Assembly (NCBI RefSeq): GCF_932526225.1
Contig: NC_064044.1
Coordinates: 377,001 to 441,000, forward strand
DNA from: Nematostella vectensis
Lineage: Eukaryota; Cnidaria; Anthozoa; Actiniaria; Edwardsiidae
Direction: 5' to 3'
Length of the DNA: 64,000 bases
Below are positions 8,041-22,060 of this stretch, one piece after another. The translations under genes were made by a program, and so were the position numbers. How positions within the stretch are numbered: position 1 is the first letter of the stretch; the number at the start of each line of letters is the position of its first letter. The notes under the pieces are model-generated. The model did no database searches and was not told the DNA's origin. It saw nothing but the letters and a program-made list of their open reading frames with translations.

Positions 8041-10041
8041 GGTTCGATCCCAGGCCAATGGGCTTTTTTTTTAGTTCGTTTTTTTTTCCTTGTGCTGGAC
8101 CCCCTTAATCCTGATAGGTTTTGCGCAAAAATAATAAAAAAAGTGAGTTTGCAAAATAAGCTTGCTAGATTTATTGATTATATGTATTCAATTTGTTCCT
8201 AGGAAGTTAACAAAAAACACAAAGCAAAGAGTTTGAGGAAGTAAACAAGTATGTGAACTTTAATGTTCTATTTGAAGGGGTGCATTTTGTACAGGGAAGC
8301 ATACATAGAATGCTTAACTGGTGGAGAGGGAAGAGGTAAAAGTTTATTGAGCATAATTTCAACAATAGCAGGGGGAAGAGAGGGGCACTCTCTTCATACA
8401 ATATTGCAGTTGTTACCTATTATTAAATAAGTTTGTAACATGTCTTTGTTTATTAAGCAAGGTCTATTTCTGAGACAAGCAAACTCAAGTAAGAGCTGTT
8501 GAAATAATAGGTGAGTGTTAAAAGAAAAACAATTATTTGATTAGAAAACTACTGTAGATTCCTTTGCACCAAAATAAGAACAAACTTCATTTCGTTTGTT
8601 ATTTTTGAGAAACGAGATGAGCTCTACAAGGCCGAGAAGAAATATGTATTGCTCATCTAAATTATACAAGTAAATGATAATATTAAAAAAGAACTACTGT
8701 AAGTAATTAGAGTGGTTTTCATTAACCCGTGAAACAAAGTGTGATAGTTAAACGGTAATAGTTAGTAAAACACAAAAAAGAACAATAGAATCAGATCACC
8801 ACAAAGTGTAATACGCTAAAGCGTAGTTCACGGGTTAATGAAGGTTTTGACATTTCAACCTTACATCCATATGAAAGTAATGCCTAATATCGAGTGCCCT
8901 ACAGTAAGTGTTTTGCAGTCAAGTTGTTTTCTGTTAGTAGGTACAAAAATATTCTAAATAATAGTAATCATAGCTATGGTCACCACTTACACATATAGAA
9001 CTTGTAATGAAAATAAAGAAAAATATATATTTATATGCAGTCAAACAACAGAATTGCATGATAACCTTGAATATATTGAATAAAGGACTGCAAAAAAACA
9101 TCTTTTGTACTAGTTGCTTGAATTGACCTTTGGCTTTTTTTAGCTGAATTCTCCTCCCCCTCTAAAAATGAAAATAATATTAATAATAGAACAAAACTAA
9201 AAAGAAAACAAACATAACAGAGACCCCCACCAACAATTTTGATTTTTTTTACTTTCCTTTAAAAGGGGAGTGTCATGGTTAAGAGATTTGCAATAGCTCT
9301 AGAGCCCTGACACAATGAACTTCAGTGAAATTCTAATACTGACTTATGAGCTTTTGGTACATGTGGGAGACTTTAAACAAAACAAAAAAAATGACCACAA
9401 ACTGTCAATTAACATAGTTTTCAAAATAATATTGCATATTATTTAATAAGGTATTCACCGCTTTTAAAAAGTTCAACTGTTTGTTGACACTTAAAAGCCT
9501 ACAATAATCACTGACTCCAGACATGCGCAGTACTATGCTGCTGCTCCTTTAAAGTAAAATACACTTTACTTAGTCAGCGTAGACAAAATTGCGGATTTTG
9601 TCAATATTCTAATATGAAGATGTCAATATTCTCCCCCCTTACGTCTTTATTTCTATTTTTTTTATGATTTTCACATGATACCAAAACAGCGTCTTTTTTC
9701 TTCGCTAATTTGATGTCATGTACACAATAAAAGAGATGCGCCCGTGCGCATGGCGAGTCCCCAAGTGACCCAAGCGCCCAAATAGACCTCTATTTTTTGT
9801 CATCCACAATCTCGGCGAGCTGTGCGTGGCGTAACCGTATTACAGGCCTGGGATCCTGGTTATTGTCCTCCCCATTAATGCGCGGGTTGGGATAACCTTG
9901 CAAGAGTGTTGTACAGCATATTCGCTCGGAAATATCGGTGCTTGGGGCCTTCGGGTTCTTTACAGCCTTCCGTAAAAGCCTTGTGCTGCCATACCGATTG
10001 GGTAATCCGTATGTATGGTTTCCGTTTTGTTCTTCAGACCG
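8041..10041. repeat. Satellite unit 5 (2001 bp), start of a homogenised block
   Basis: Full unit. From about 8590 it carries a distinctive haplotype (TTTCGTTTG, TTTTTGAGAAACG, GGCCGAGAAG) shared with units 6-8. It has an extra AG in AGTAAGAGCTG near 8492. The second hairpin is broken because GGGAC reads GTGAC, and one base is missing in AAGCGCCC (about 9770). Confidence 0.98.
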
Positions 10042-12043
10042 GGTTCGATCCCAGGCCAGTGGGCTTTTTTTTTTAGTTCGTTTTTTTTCTGTGTGCTGGA
10101 CCCCCTTAATCCTGATAGGTTTTGCGCAAAAATAATAAAAAAAAGTGAGTTTGCAAAATAAGCTTGCTAGATTTATTGATTATATGTATTCAATTTGTTC
10201 CTAGGAAGTTAACAAAAAACACAAAGCAAAGAGTTTGAGGAAGTAAACAAGTATGTGAACTTTAATGTTCTATTTGAAGGGGTGCATTTTGTACAGGGAA
10301 GCATACATAGAATGCTTAACTGGTGGAGAGGGAAGAGGTAAAAGTTTATTGAGCATAATTTCAACAATAGCAGGGGGAAGAGAGGGGCACTCTCTTCATA
10401 CAATATTGCAGTTGTTACCTATTATTAAATAAGTTTGTAACATGTCTTTGTTTATTAAGCAAGGTCTATTTCTGAGACAAGCAAACTCAAGTAAGGCTGT
10501 TGAAATAACAGGTGAGTGTTAAAAGAAAAACAATTATCTGATTAGAAAACTACTGTAGATTCCTTTGCACCAAAATAAGAACAAACTTCATTTCGTTTGT
10601 TATTTTTGAGAAACGAGATGAGCTCTACAAGGCCGAGAAGAAATATGTATTGCTCATCTAAATTATACAAGTAAATGATAATATTAAAAAAGAACTACTG
10701 TAAGTAATTAGAGTGGTTTTCATTAACCCGTGAAACAAAGTGTGATAGTTAAACGGTAATAGTTAGTAAAACACAAAAAAGAACAATAGAATCAGATCAC
10801 CACAAAGTGTAATACGCTAAAGCGTAGTTCACGGGTTAATGAAGGTTTTGACATTTCAACCTTACATCCATATGAAAGTAATGCCTAATATCGAGTGCCC
10901 TACAGTAAGTGTTTTGCAGTCAAGTTGTTTTCTGTTAGTAGGTACAAAAATATTCTAAATAATAGTAATCATAGCTATGGTCACCACTTACACATATAGA
11001 ACTTGTAATGAAAAGAAAGAAAAATATATATATATATGCAGTCAAACAACAGAATTGCATGATAACCTTGAATATATTGAATAAAGGACTGCAAAAAAAC
11101 ATCTTTTGTACTAGTTGCTTGAATTGACCTTTGGCTTTTTTTAGCTGAATTCTCCTCCCCCTCTAAAAATGAAAATAATAATAATAATAGAACAAAACTA
11201 AAAAGAAAACAAACATAACAGAGACCCCCACCAACAATTTTGATTTTTTTTACTTTCCTTTAAAAGGGGAGTGTCATGGTTAAGAGATTTGCAATAGCTC
11301 TAGAGCCCTGACACAATGAACTTCAGTGAAATTCTAATACTGACTTATGAGCTTTTGGTACATGTGGGAGACTTTAAACAAAACAAAAAAAATGACCACA
11401 AACTGTCAATTAACATAGTTTTCAAAATAATATTGCATATTATTTAATAAGGTATTCACCGCTTTTAAAAAGTTCAACTGTTTGTTGACACTTAAAAGCC
11501 TACAATAATCACTGACTCCAGACATGCGCAGTACTATGCTGCTGCTCCTTTAAAGTAAAATACACTTTACTTAGTCAGCGTAGACAAAATTGCGGATTTT
11601 GTCAATATTCTAATATGAAGATGTCAATATTCTCCCCCCTTACGTCTTTATTTCTATTTTTTTTTATGATTTTCACATGATACCAAAACAGCGTCTTTTT
11701 TCTTCGCTAATTTGATGTCATGTACACAATAAAAGAGATGCGCCCGTGCGCATGGCGAGTCCCCAAGTGACCCAAGCGCCCAAATAGACCTCTATTTTTT
11801 GTCATCCACAATCTCGGCGAGCTGTGCGTGGCGTAACCGTATTACAGGCCTGGGATCCTGGTTATTGTCCTCCCCATTAATGCGCGGGTTGGGATAACCT
11901 TGCAAGAGTGTTGTACAGCATATTCGCTCGGAAATATCGGTGCTTGGGGCCTTCGGGTTCTTTACAGCCTTCCGTAAAAGCCTTGTGCTGCCATACCGAT
12001 TGGGTAATCCGTATGTATGGTTTCCGTTTTGTTCTTCAGACCG
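10042..12043. repeat. Satellite unit 6 (2002 bp)
   Basis: Full unit of the homogenised block. It begins with CCAGTGGGC where most units have CCAATGGGC. It shares TTCACCGCTTTT with unit 5 near 11457. Confidence 0.98.
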
Positions 12044-14045
12044 GGTTCGATCCCAGGCCAGTGGGCTTTTTTTTTTAGTTCGTTTTTTTTCTGTGTGCTG
12101 GACCCCCTTAATCCTGATAGGTTTTGCGCAAAAATAATAAAAAAAAGTGAGTTTGCAAAATAAGCTTGCTAGATTTATTGATTATATGTATTCAATTTGT
12201 TCCTAGGAAGTTAACAAAAAACACAAAGCAAAGAGTTTGAGGAAGTAAACAAGTATGTGAACTTTAATGTTCTATTTGAAGGGGTGCATTTTGTACAGGG
12301 AAGCATACATAGAATGCTTAACTGGTGGAGAGGGAAGAGGTAAAAGTTTATTGAGCATAATTTCAACAATAGCAGGGGGAAGAGAGGGGCACTCTCTTCA
12401 TACAATATTGCAGTTGTTACCTATTATTAAATAAGTTTGTAACATGTCTTTGTTTATTAAGCAAGGTCTATTTCTGAGACAAGCAAACTCAAGTAAGGCT
12501 GTTGAAATAACAGGTGAGTGTTAAAAGAAAAACAATTATCTGATTAGAAAACTACTGTAGATTCCTTTGCACCAAAATAAGAACAAACTTCATTTCGTTT
12601 GTTATTTTTGAGAAACGAGATGAGCTCTACAAGGCCGAGAAGAAATATGTATTGCTCATCTAAATTATACAAGTAAATGATAATATTAAAAAAGAACTAC
12701 TGTAAGTAATTAGAGTGGTTTTCATTAACCCGTGAAACAAAGTGTGATAGTTAAACGGTAATAGTTAGTAAAACACAAAAAAGAACAATAGAATCAGATC
12801 ACCACAAAGTGTAATACGCTAAAGCGTAGTTCACGGGTTAATGAAGGTTTTGACATTTCAACCTTACATCCATATGAAAGTAATGCCTAATATCGAGTGC
12901 CCTACAGTAAGTGTTTTGCAGTCAAGTTGTTTTCTGTTAGTAGGTACAAAAATATTCTAAATAATAGTAATCATAGCTATGGTCACCACTTACACATATA
13001 GAACTTGTAATGAAAAGAAAGAAAAATATATATATATATGCAGTCAAACAACAGAATTGCATGATAACCTTGAATATATTGAATAAAGGACTGCAAAAAA
13101 ACATCTTTTGTACTAGTTGCTTGAATTGACCTTTGGCTTTTTTTAGCTGAATTCTCCTCCCCCTCTAAAAATGAAAATAATAATAATAATAGAACAAAAC
13201 TAAAAAGAAAACAAACATAACAGAGACCCCCACCAACAATTTTGATTTTTTTTACTTTCCTTTAAAAGGGGAGTGTCATGGTTAAGAGATTTGCAATAGC
13301 TCTAGAGCCCTGACACAATGAACTTCAGTGAAATTCTAATACTGACTTATGAGCTTTTGGTACATGTGGGAGACTTTAAACAAAACAAAAAAAAATGACC
13401 ACAAACTGTCAATTAACATAGTTTTCAAAATAATATTGCATATTATTTAATAAGGTATTCACAGCTTTTAAAAAGTTCAACTGTTTGTTGACACTTAAAA
13501 GCCTACAATAATCACTGACTCCAGACATGCGCAGTACTATGCTGCTGCTCCTTTAAAGTAAAATACACTTTACTTAGTCAGCGTAGACAAAATTGCGGAT
13601 TTTGTCAATATTCTAATATGAAGATGTCAATATTCTCCCCCCTTACGTCTTTATTTCTATTTATTTTATGATTTTCACATGATACCAAAACAGCGTCTTT
13701 TTTCTTCGCTAATTTGATGTCATGTACACAATAAAAGAGATGCGCCCGTGCGCATGGCGAGTCCCCAAGTGACCCAAGCGCCCAAATAGACCTCTATTTT
13801 TTGTCATCCACAATCTCGGCGAGCTGTGCGTGGCGTAACCGTATTACAGGCCTGGGATCCTGGTTATTGTCCTCCCCATTAATGCGCGGGTTGGGATAAC
13901 CTTGCAAGAGTGTTGTACAGCATATTCGCTCGGAAATATCGGTGCTTGGGGCCTTCGGGTTCTTTACAGCCTTCCGTAAAAGCCTTGTGCTGCCATACCG
14001 ATTGGGTAATCCGTATGTATGGTTTCCGTTTTGTTCTTCAGACCG
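12044..14045. repeat. Satellite unit 7 (2002 bp)
   Basis: Full unit, almost identical to units 6 and 8 and the same length. It carries the GTGAC hairpin change and the AAGCGCCC deletion near 13770. Confidence 0.98.
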
Positions 14046-16047
14046 GGTTCGATCCCAGGCCAGTGGGCTTTTTTTTTTAGTTCGTTTTTTTTCTGTGTGC
14101 TGGACCCCCTTAATCCTGATAGGTTTTGCGCAAAAATAATAAAAAAAAGTGAGTTTGCAAAATAAGCTTGCTAGATTTATTGATTATATGTATTCAATTT
14201 GTTCCTAGGAAGTTAACAAAAAACACAAAGCAAAGAGTTTGAGGAAGTAAACAAGTATGTGAACTTTAATGTTCTATTTGAAGGGGTGCATTTTGTACAG
14301 GGAAGCATACATAGAATGCTTAACTGGTGGAGAGGGAAGAGGTAAAAGTTTATTGAGCATAATTTCAACAATAGCAGGGGGAAGAGAGGGGCACTCTCTT
14401 CATACAATATTGCAGTTGTTACCTATTATTAAATAAGTTTGTAACATGTCTTTGTTTATTAAGCAAGGTCTATTTCTGAGACAAGCAAACTCAAGTAAGG
14501 CTGTTGAAATAACAGGTGAGTGTTAAAAGAAAAACAATTATCTGATTAGAAAACTACTGTAGATTCCTTTGCACCAAAATAAGAACAAACTTCATTTCGT
14601 TTGTTATTTTTGAGAAACGAGATGAGCTCTACAAGGCCGAGAAGAAATATGTATTGCTCATCTAAATTATACAAGTAAATGATAATATTAAAAAAGAACT
14701 ACTGTAAGTAATTAGAGTGGTTTTCATTAACCCGTGAAACAAAGTGTGATAGTTAAACGGTAATAGTTAGTAAAACACAAAAAAGAACAATAGAATCAGA
14801 TCACCACAAAGTGTAATACGCTAAAGCGTAGTTCACGGGTTAATGAAGGTTTTGACATTTCAACCTTACATCCATATGAAAGTAATGCCTAATATCGAGT
14901 GCCCTACAGTAAGTGTTTTGCAGTCAAGTTGTTTTCTGTTAGTAGGTACAAAAATATTCTAAATAATAGTAATCATAGCTATGGTCACCACTTACACATA
15001 TAGAACTTGTAATGAAAAGAAAGAAAAATATATATATATATGCAGTCAAACAACAGAATTGCATGATAACCTTGAATATATTGAATAAAGGACTGCAAAA
15101 AAACATCTTTTGTACTAGTTGCTTGAATTGACCTTTGGCTTTTTTTAGCTGAATTCTCCTCCCCCTCTAAAAATGAAAATAATAATAATAATAGAACAAA
15201 ACTAAAAAGAAAACAAACATAACAGAGACCCCCACCAACAATTTTGATTTTTTTTACTTTCCTTTAAAAGGGGAGTGTCATGGTTAAGAGATTTGCAATA
15301 GCTCTAGAGCCCTGACACAATGAACTTCAGTGAAATTCTAATACTGACTTATGAGCTTTTGGTACATGTGGGAGACTTTAAACAAAACAAAAAAAAATGA
15401 CCACAAACTGTCAATTAACATAGTTTTCAAAATAATATTGCATATTATTTAATAAGGTATTCACAGCTTTTAAAAAGTTCAACTGTTTGTTGACACTTAA
15501 AAGCCTACAATAATCACTGACTCCAGACATGCGCAGTACTATGCTGCTGCTCCTTTAAAGTAAAATACACTTTACTTAGTCAGCGTAGACAAAATTGCGG
15601 ATTTTGTCAATATTCTAATATGAAGATGTCAATATTCTCCCCCCTTACGTCTTTATTTCTATTTATTTTATGATTTTCACATGATACCAAAACAGCGTCT
15701 TTTTTCTTCGCTAATTTGATGTCATGTACACAATAAAAGAGATGCGCCCGTGCGCATGGCGAGTCCCCAAGTGACCCAAGCGCCCAAATAGACCTCTATT
15801 TTTTGTCATCCACAATCTCGGCGAGCTGTGCGTGGCGTAACCGTATTACAGGCCTGGGATCCTGGTTATTGTCCTCCCCATTAATGCGCGGGTTGGGATA
15901 ACCTTGCAAGAGTGTTGTACAGCATATTCGCTCGGAAATATCGGTGCTTGGGGCCTTCGGGTTCTTTACAGCCTTCCGTAAAAGCCTTGTGCTGCCATAC
16001 CGATTGGGTAATCCGTATGTATGGTTTCCGTTTTGTTCTTCAGACCG
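14046..16047. repeat. Satellite unit 8 (2002 bp)
   Basis: Full unit, nearly the same as unit 7, sharing its longer A-run near 15390. It is the last unit with the TTTCGTTTG/GGCCGAGAAG haplotype. Confidence 0.98.
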
Positions 16048-18047
16048 GGTTCGATCCCAGGCCAGTGGGCTTTTTTTTTTAGTTCGTTTTTTTTCTGTGT
16101 GCTGGACCCCCTTAATCCTGATAGGTTTTGCGCAAAAATAAAAAAAAAATGAGTTTGCAAAATAAGCTTGCTAGATTTATTGATTATATGTATTCAATTT
16201 GTTCCTAGGAAGTTAACAAAAAACACAAAGCAAAGAGTTTGAGGAAGTAAACAAGTATGTGAACTTTAATGTTCTATTTGAAGGGGTGCATTTTGTACAG
16301 GGAAGCATACATAGAATGCTTAACTGGTGGAGAGGGAAGAGGTAAAATTTTATTGAGCATAATTTCAACAATAGCAGGGGGAAGAGAGGGGCACTCTCTT
16401 CATACAATATTGCAGTTGTTACCTATTATTAAATAAGTTTGTAACATGTCTTTGTTTATTAAGCAAGGTCTATTTCTGAGACAAGCAAACTCAAGTAAGG
16501 CTGTTGAAATAACAGGTGAGTGTTAAAAGAAAAACAATTATCTGATTAGAAAACTACTGTAGATTTCTTTGCACCAAAATAAAAACAAACTTCATTTTGT
16601 TTGTTATTTATGAGGAACGAGATGAGCTCCACAAAGCCATAAAGAAATATGTATTGCTCATCTAAATTATACAAGTAAATAATAATATTAAAACAGAACT
16701 ACTGTAAGTAATTAGAGTGGTTTTCATTAACCCGTGAAACAAAGTGTGATAGTTTAACGGTAATAGTTAGTAAAACACAAAAAAGTACAATAGAATCAGA
16801 TCACCACAAAGTGTAATACGCTAAAGCGTAGTTCACGGGTTAATGAAGGTTTTGACATTTCAACCTTAAATCCACATGAAAGTAATGCCTAATATCGAGT
16901 GCCCTACAGTAAGTGTTTTGAAGTCAAGTTGTTTTCTGTTAGTAGGAAAAAAATATTCTAAATAATAGTAATCATAGCTATGGTCACCACTTACACATAT
17001 AGAACTTGTAATGAAAAGAAAGTAAAAAATATATATATATATGCATTCAAACAACAGAATTGCATGATAACCTTGAATATATTGAATAAAGGACTGCAAA
17101 AAAACATCTTTTGTACTAGTTGATTGAATTGACCCTTGGCTATTTTTAGCTGAATTCCCCTCCCCCTCTAAAAAGAAAATAATAATAATAATAGAACAAA
17201 ACTAAAAAGAAAACAAACATAACAGAGACCCCCACCAACAATTTTGATTTTTTTTACTTTCCTTTAAAAGGGGAGTGTCATGGTTAAGAGATTTGCAATA
17301 GCTCTAGAGCCCTGACACAATGAACTTCAGTGAAATTCTAATACTGACTTATGAGCTTTTGGTATATGTGGGAGACTTTAAACAAAACAAAAAAAAATGA
17401 CCACAAACTGTCAATTAACATAGTTTTCAATATAATATTGCATATTATTTAATAAGGTATTCACAGCTTTTAAAAAGTTCAACTGTTTGTTGACACTTAA
17501 AAGCCTACAATAATCACTGACTCCAGACATGCGCAGTACTATGCTGCTGCCCCTTTAAAGTAAAATACACTTTACTTAGTCAGCGTAGACAAAATTGCGG
17601 ATTTTGTCAATATTCTAATATGAAGATGTCAATATTCTCCCCCTTACGTCTTTATTTCTATTTATTTTATGATTTTCACATGATACCAAAACAGCGTCTT
17701 TTTTCTTCGCTAATTTGATGTCATGTACACAATAAAAGAGATGCGCCCGTGCGCATGGCGAGTCCCCAAGGGACCCAAGACGCCCAAATAGACCTCTATT
17801 TTTTGTCATCCACAATCTCGGCGAGCTGTGCGTGGCGTAACCGTATTACAGGCCTGGGATCCTGGTTATTGTCCTCCCCATTAATGCGTGGGTTGGGATA
17901 ACCTTGCAAGAGTGTTGTACAGCATATTCGCTCGGAAATATCGGTGCTTGGGGCCTTCGGGTTCTTTACAGCCTTCCGTAAAAGCCTTGTGCTGCCATAC
18001 CGATTGGGTAATCCGTATGTATGGTTTCCGTTTTGTTCTTCAGACCG
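16048..18047. repeat. Satellite unit 9 (2000 bp), junction of two haplotypes
   Basis: It begins with the block-specific CCAGTGGGC but soon switches to the other haplotype (GGTAAAATTTT near 16345, GATTTCTTTGC near 16563, AGTTTAACGG near 16751). It therefore looks like a recombination boundary. Confidence 0.98.
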
Positions 18048-20058
18048 GGTTCGATCCCAGGCCAATTTGCTTTTTTTTTTAATTCGTTTTTTTTTCTTTG
18101 TGCTGGACCCCCTTAATCCTGATAGGTTTTGCGCAAAAATAATAAAAAAAGTGAGTTTGCAAAATAAGCTTGCTAGATTTATTGATTATATGTATTCAAT
18201 TTGTTCCTAGGAAGTTAACAAAAAACACAAAGCAAAGAGTTTGAGGAAGTAAACAAGTATGTGAACTTTAATGTTCTATTTGAAGGGGTGCATTTTGTAC
18301 AGGGAAGCATACATAGAATGCTTAACTGGTGGAGAGGGAAGAGGTAAAAGTTTATTGAGCATAATTTCAACAATAGTAGGGGGAAGAGAGGGGCACTCTC
18401 TTCATACAATATTGCAGTTGTTACCTATTATTAAATAAGTTTGTAACATGTCTTCGTTTATTAAGCAAGGTCTATTTCTGAGACAAGCAAACTCAAGTAA
18501 GGCTGTTGAAATAACAGGTGAGTGTTAAAAGAAAAACAATTATCTGATTAGAAAACTACTGTAGATTCCTTTGCACCAAAATAAGAACAAACTTCATTTT
18601 GTTTGTTATTTATGAGGAACGAGATGAGCTCTACAAAGCCATAAAGAAATATGTATTGCTCATCTAAATTATACAAGTAAATGATAATATTAAAAAAGAA
18701 CTACTGTAAGTAATTAGAGTGGTTTTCATTAACCCGTGAAACAAAGTGTGATAGTTAAACGGTAATAGTTAGTAAAACACAAAAAAGAACAATAGAATCA
18801 GATCACCACAAAGTGTAATACGCTAAAGCGTAGTTCACGGGTTAATGAAGGTTTTGACATTTCAACCTTACATCCACATGAAAGTAATGCCTAATATCGA
18901 GTGCCCTACAGTAAGTGTTTTGCAGTCAAGTTGTTTTCTGTTAGTAGGTAAAAAAATATTCTAAATAATAGTAATCATAGCTATGGTCACCACTTGCACA
19001 TATAGAACTTGTAATGAAAAGAAAGAAAAAATATATATATATTTATATATATGCAGTCAAACAACAGAATTGCATGATAACCTTGAATATATTGAATAAA
19101 GGACTGCAAAAAAACATCTTTTGTACCAGTTGCTTGAATTGACCCTTGGCTATTTTTAGCTGAATTCCCCTCCCCCTCTAAAAAAGAAAATAATAATAAT
19201 AATAGAACAAAACTAAAAAGTAAACAAACATAACAGAGACCCCCACCAACAATTTTGATTTTTTTTTACTTTCCTTTAAAAGGGAGTGGCATGGTTAAGA
19301 GATTTGCAATAGCTCTAGAGCCCTGACACAATGAACTTCAGTGAAATTCTAATACTGACTTATGAGCTTTTGGTACATGTGGGAGACTTTAAACAAAACA
19401 AACAAAATGACCACAAACTGTCAATTAACATAGTTTTCAATATAATATTGCATATTATTTAATAAGGTATTCACAGCTTTTAAAAAGTTCAACTGTTTGT
19501 TGACACTTAAAAGCCTACAATAATCACTGACTCCAGACATGCGCAGTACTATGCTGCTGCCCCTTTAAAGTAAAATACAGCTTTACTTAGTCAGCGTAGA
19601 CAAAATTGCGAATTTTGTCAATATTCTAATATGAGGATGTCAATATTCTCCCCCTTTCGTCTTTATTTCTATTTATTTTATGATTTTCACATGATACCAA
19701 AACAGCGTCTTTTTTCTTCGCTAATTTGATGTCATGTACACAATAAAAGAGATGCGCCCGTGCGCATGGCGAGTCCCCAAGGGACCCAAGACGCCCAAAT
19801 AGACCTCTATTTTTTGTCATCAACAATCTCGGCGAGCTGTGCGTGGCGTAACCGTATTACAGGCCTGGGATCCTGGTTATTGTCCTCCCCATTAATGCGC
19901 GGGTTGGGATAACCTTGCAAGAGTGTTGTACAGCATATTCGCTCGGAAATATCGGTGCTTGGGGCCTTCGGGTTCTTTACAGCCTTCCGTAAAAGCCTTG
20001 TGCTGCCATACCGATTGGGTAATCCGTATGTATGGTTTCCGTTTTGTTCTTCAGACCG
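18048..20058. repeat. Satellite unit 10 (2011 bp)
   Basis: Full unit. It begins with CCAATTTGC (18062-18070), which weakens the acceptor-like arm of the tRNA-like fold. Its TA tract is compound (TA, TTTA, TA) near 19030-19052. An extra G interrupts the small hairpin near 19580. Confidence 0.98.
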
Positions 20059-22060
20059 GGTTCGATCCCAGGCCAATGGGCTTTTTTTTTAGTTCGTTTT
20101 TTTTTCTGTGTGATGGACCCCCTTAATCCTGATAGGTTTTGCGCAAAAATAATAAAAAAAAGTGAGTTTGCAAAATAAGCTTGCTAGATTTATTGATTAT
20201 ATGTATTCAATTTGTTCCTAGGAAGTTAACAAAAAACACAAAGCAAAGAGTTTGAGGAAGTAAACAAGTATGTGAACTTTAATGTTCTATTTGAAGGGGT
20301 GCATTTTGTACAGGGAAGCATACATAGAATGCTTAACTGGTGGAGAGGGAAGAGGTAAAAGTTTATTGAGCATAATTTCAACAATAGCAGGGGGAAGAGA
20401 GGGGCACTCTTTTCATACAATATTGCAGTTGTTACCTATTATTAAATAAGTTTGTAACATGTCTTTGTTTATTAAGCAAGGTCTATTTCTGAGACAAGCA
20501 AACTCAAGTAAGGCTGTTGAAATAACAGGTGAGTGTTAAAAGAAAAACAATTATCTGATTAGAAAACTACTGTAGATTCCTTTGCACCAAAATAAGAACA
20601 AACTTCATTTTGTTTGTTATTTATGAGGAACGAGATGAGCTCTACAAAGCCATAAAGAAATATGTATTGCTCATCTAAATTATACAAGTAAATAATAATA
20701 TTAAAACAGAACTACTGTAAGTAATTAGAGTGGTTTTCATTAACCCGTGAAACAAAGTGTGATAGTTAAACGGTAATAGTTAGTAAAACACAAAAAAGTA
20801 CAATAGAATCAGATCACCACAAAGTGTAATACGCTAAAGCGTAGTTCACGGGTTAATGAAGGTTTTGACATTTCAACCTTACATCCACATGAAAGTAATG
20901 CCTAATATCGAGTGCCCTACAGTAAGTGTTTTGCAGTCAAGTTGTTTTCTGTTAGTAGGTAAAAAATTTTTCTAAATAATAGTAATCATAGCTATGGTCA
21001 CCACTTACACATATAGAACTTGTAATGAAAAGAAAGAAAAAAAATATATATATATGCAGTCAAACAACAGAATTGCATGATAACCTTGAATATATTGAAT
21101 AAAGGACTGCAAAAAACATCTTTTGTACTAGTTGCTTGAATTGACCCTTGGCTATTTTTAGCTGAATTCCCCTCCCCCTCTAAAAAAGAATATAATAATA
21201 ATAATAGAACAAAACTAAAAAGAAAACAAACATAACAGAGACCCCCACCAACAATTTTGATTTTTTTTTACTTTTCTTTAAAAGGGGAGTGTCATGGTTA
21301 AGAGATTTGCAATAGCTCTAGAGCCCTGACACAATGAACTTCAGTGAAATTCTAATACTGACTTATGAGCTTTTGGTACATGTGGGAGACTTTAAACAAA
21401 ACAAACAAAATGACCACAAACTGTCAATTAACATAGTTTTCAATATAATATTGCATATTATTTAATAAGGTATTCACAGCTTTTAAAAAGTTCAACTGTT
21501 TGTTGACACTTAAAAGCCTACAATAATCACTGACTCCAGACATGCGCAGTACTATGCTGCTGCCCCTTTAAAGTAAAATACACTTTACTTAGTCAGCGTA
21601 GACAAAATTGCGGATTTTGTCAATATTCTAATATGAAGATGTCAATATTCTCCCCCTTACGTCTTTATTTCTATTTATTTTATGATTTTCACATGATACC
21701 AAAACAGCGTCTTTTTTCTTCGCTAATTTGATGTCATGTACACAATAAAAGAGATGCGCCCGTGCGCATGGCGAGTCCCCAAGGGACCCAAGACGCCCAA
21801 ATAGACCTCTATTTTTTGTCATCCACAATCTCGGCGAGCTGTGCGTGGCGTAACCGTATTACAGGCCTGGGATCCTGGTTATTGTCTTCCACATTAATGC
21901 GCGGGTTGGGATAACATTGCAAGAGTGTTGTACAGCATATTCGCTCGGAAATATCGGTGCTTGGGGCCTTCGGGTTCTTTACAGCCTTCCGTAAAAGCCT
22001 TGTGCTGCCATACCGATTGGGTAGTCCGTATGTATGGTTTCCGTTTTGTTCTTCAGACCG
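20059..22060. repeat. Satellite unit 11 (2002 bp)
   Basis: Full unit. It has GTCTTCCACATT near 21885 and GGGTAGTCCG at 22019-22028, variants shared with units 12 and 14. Confidence 0.98.
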
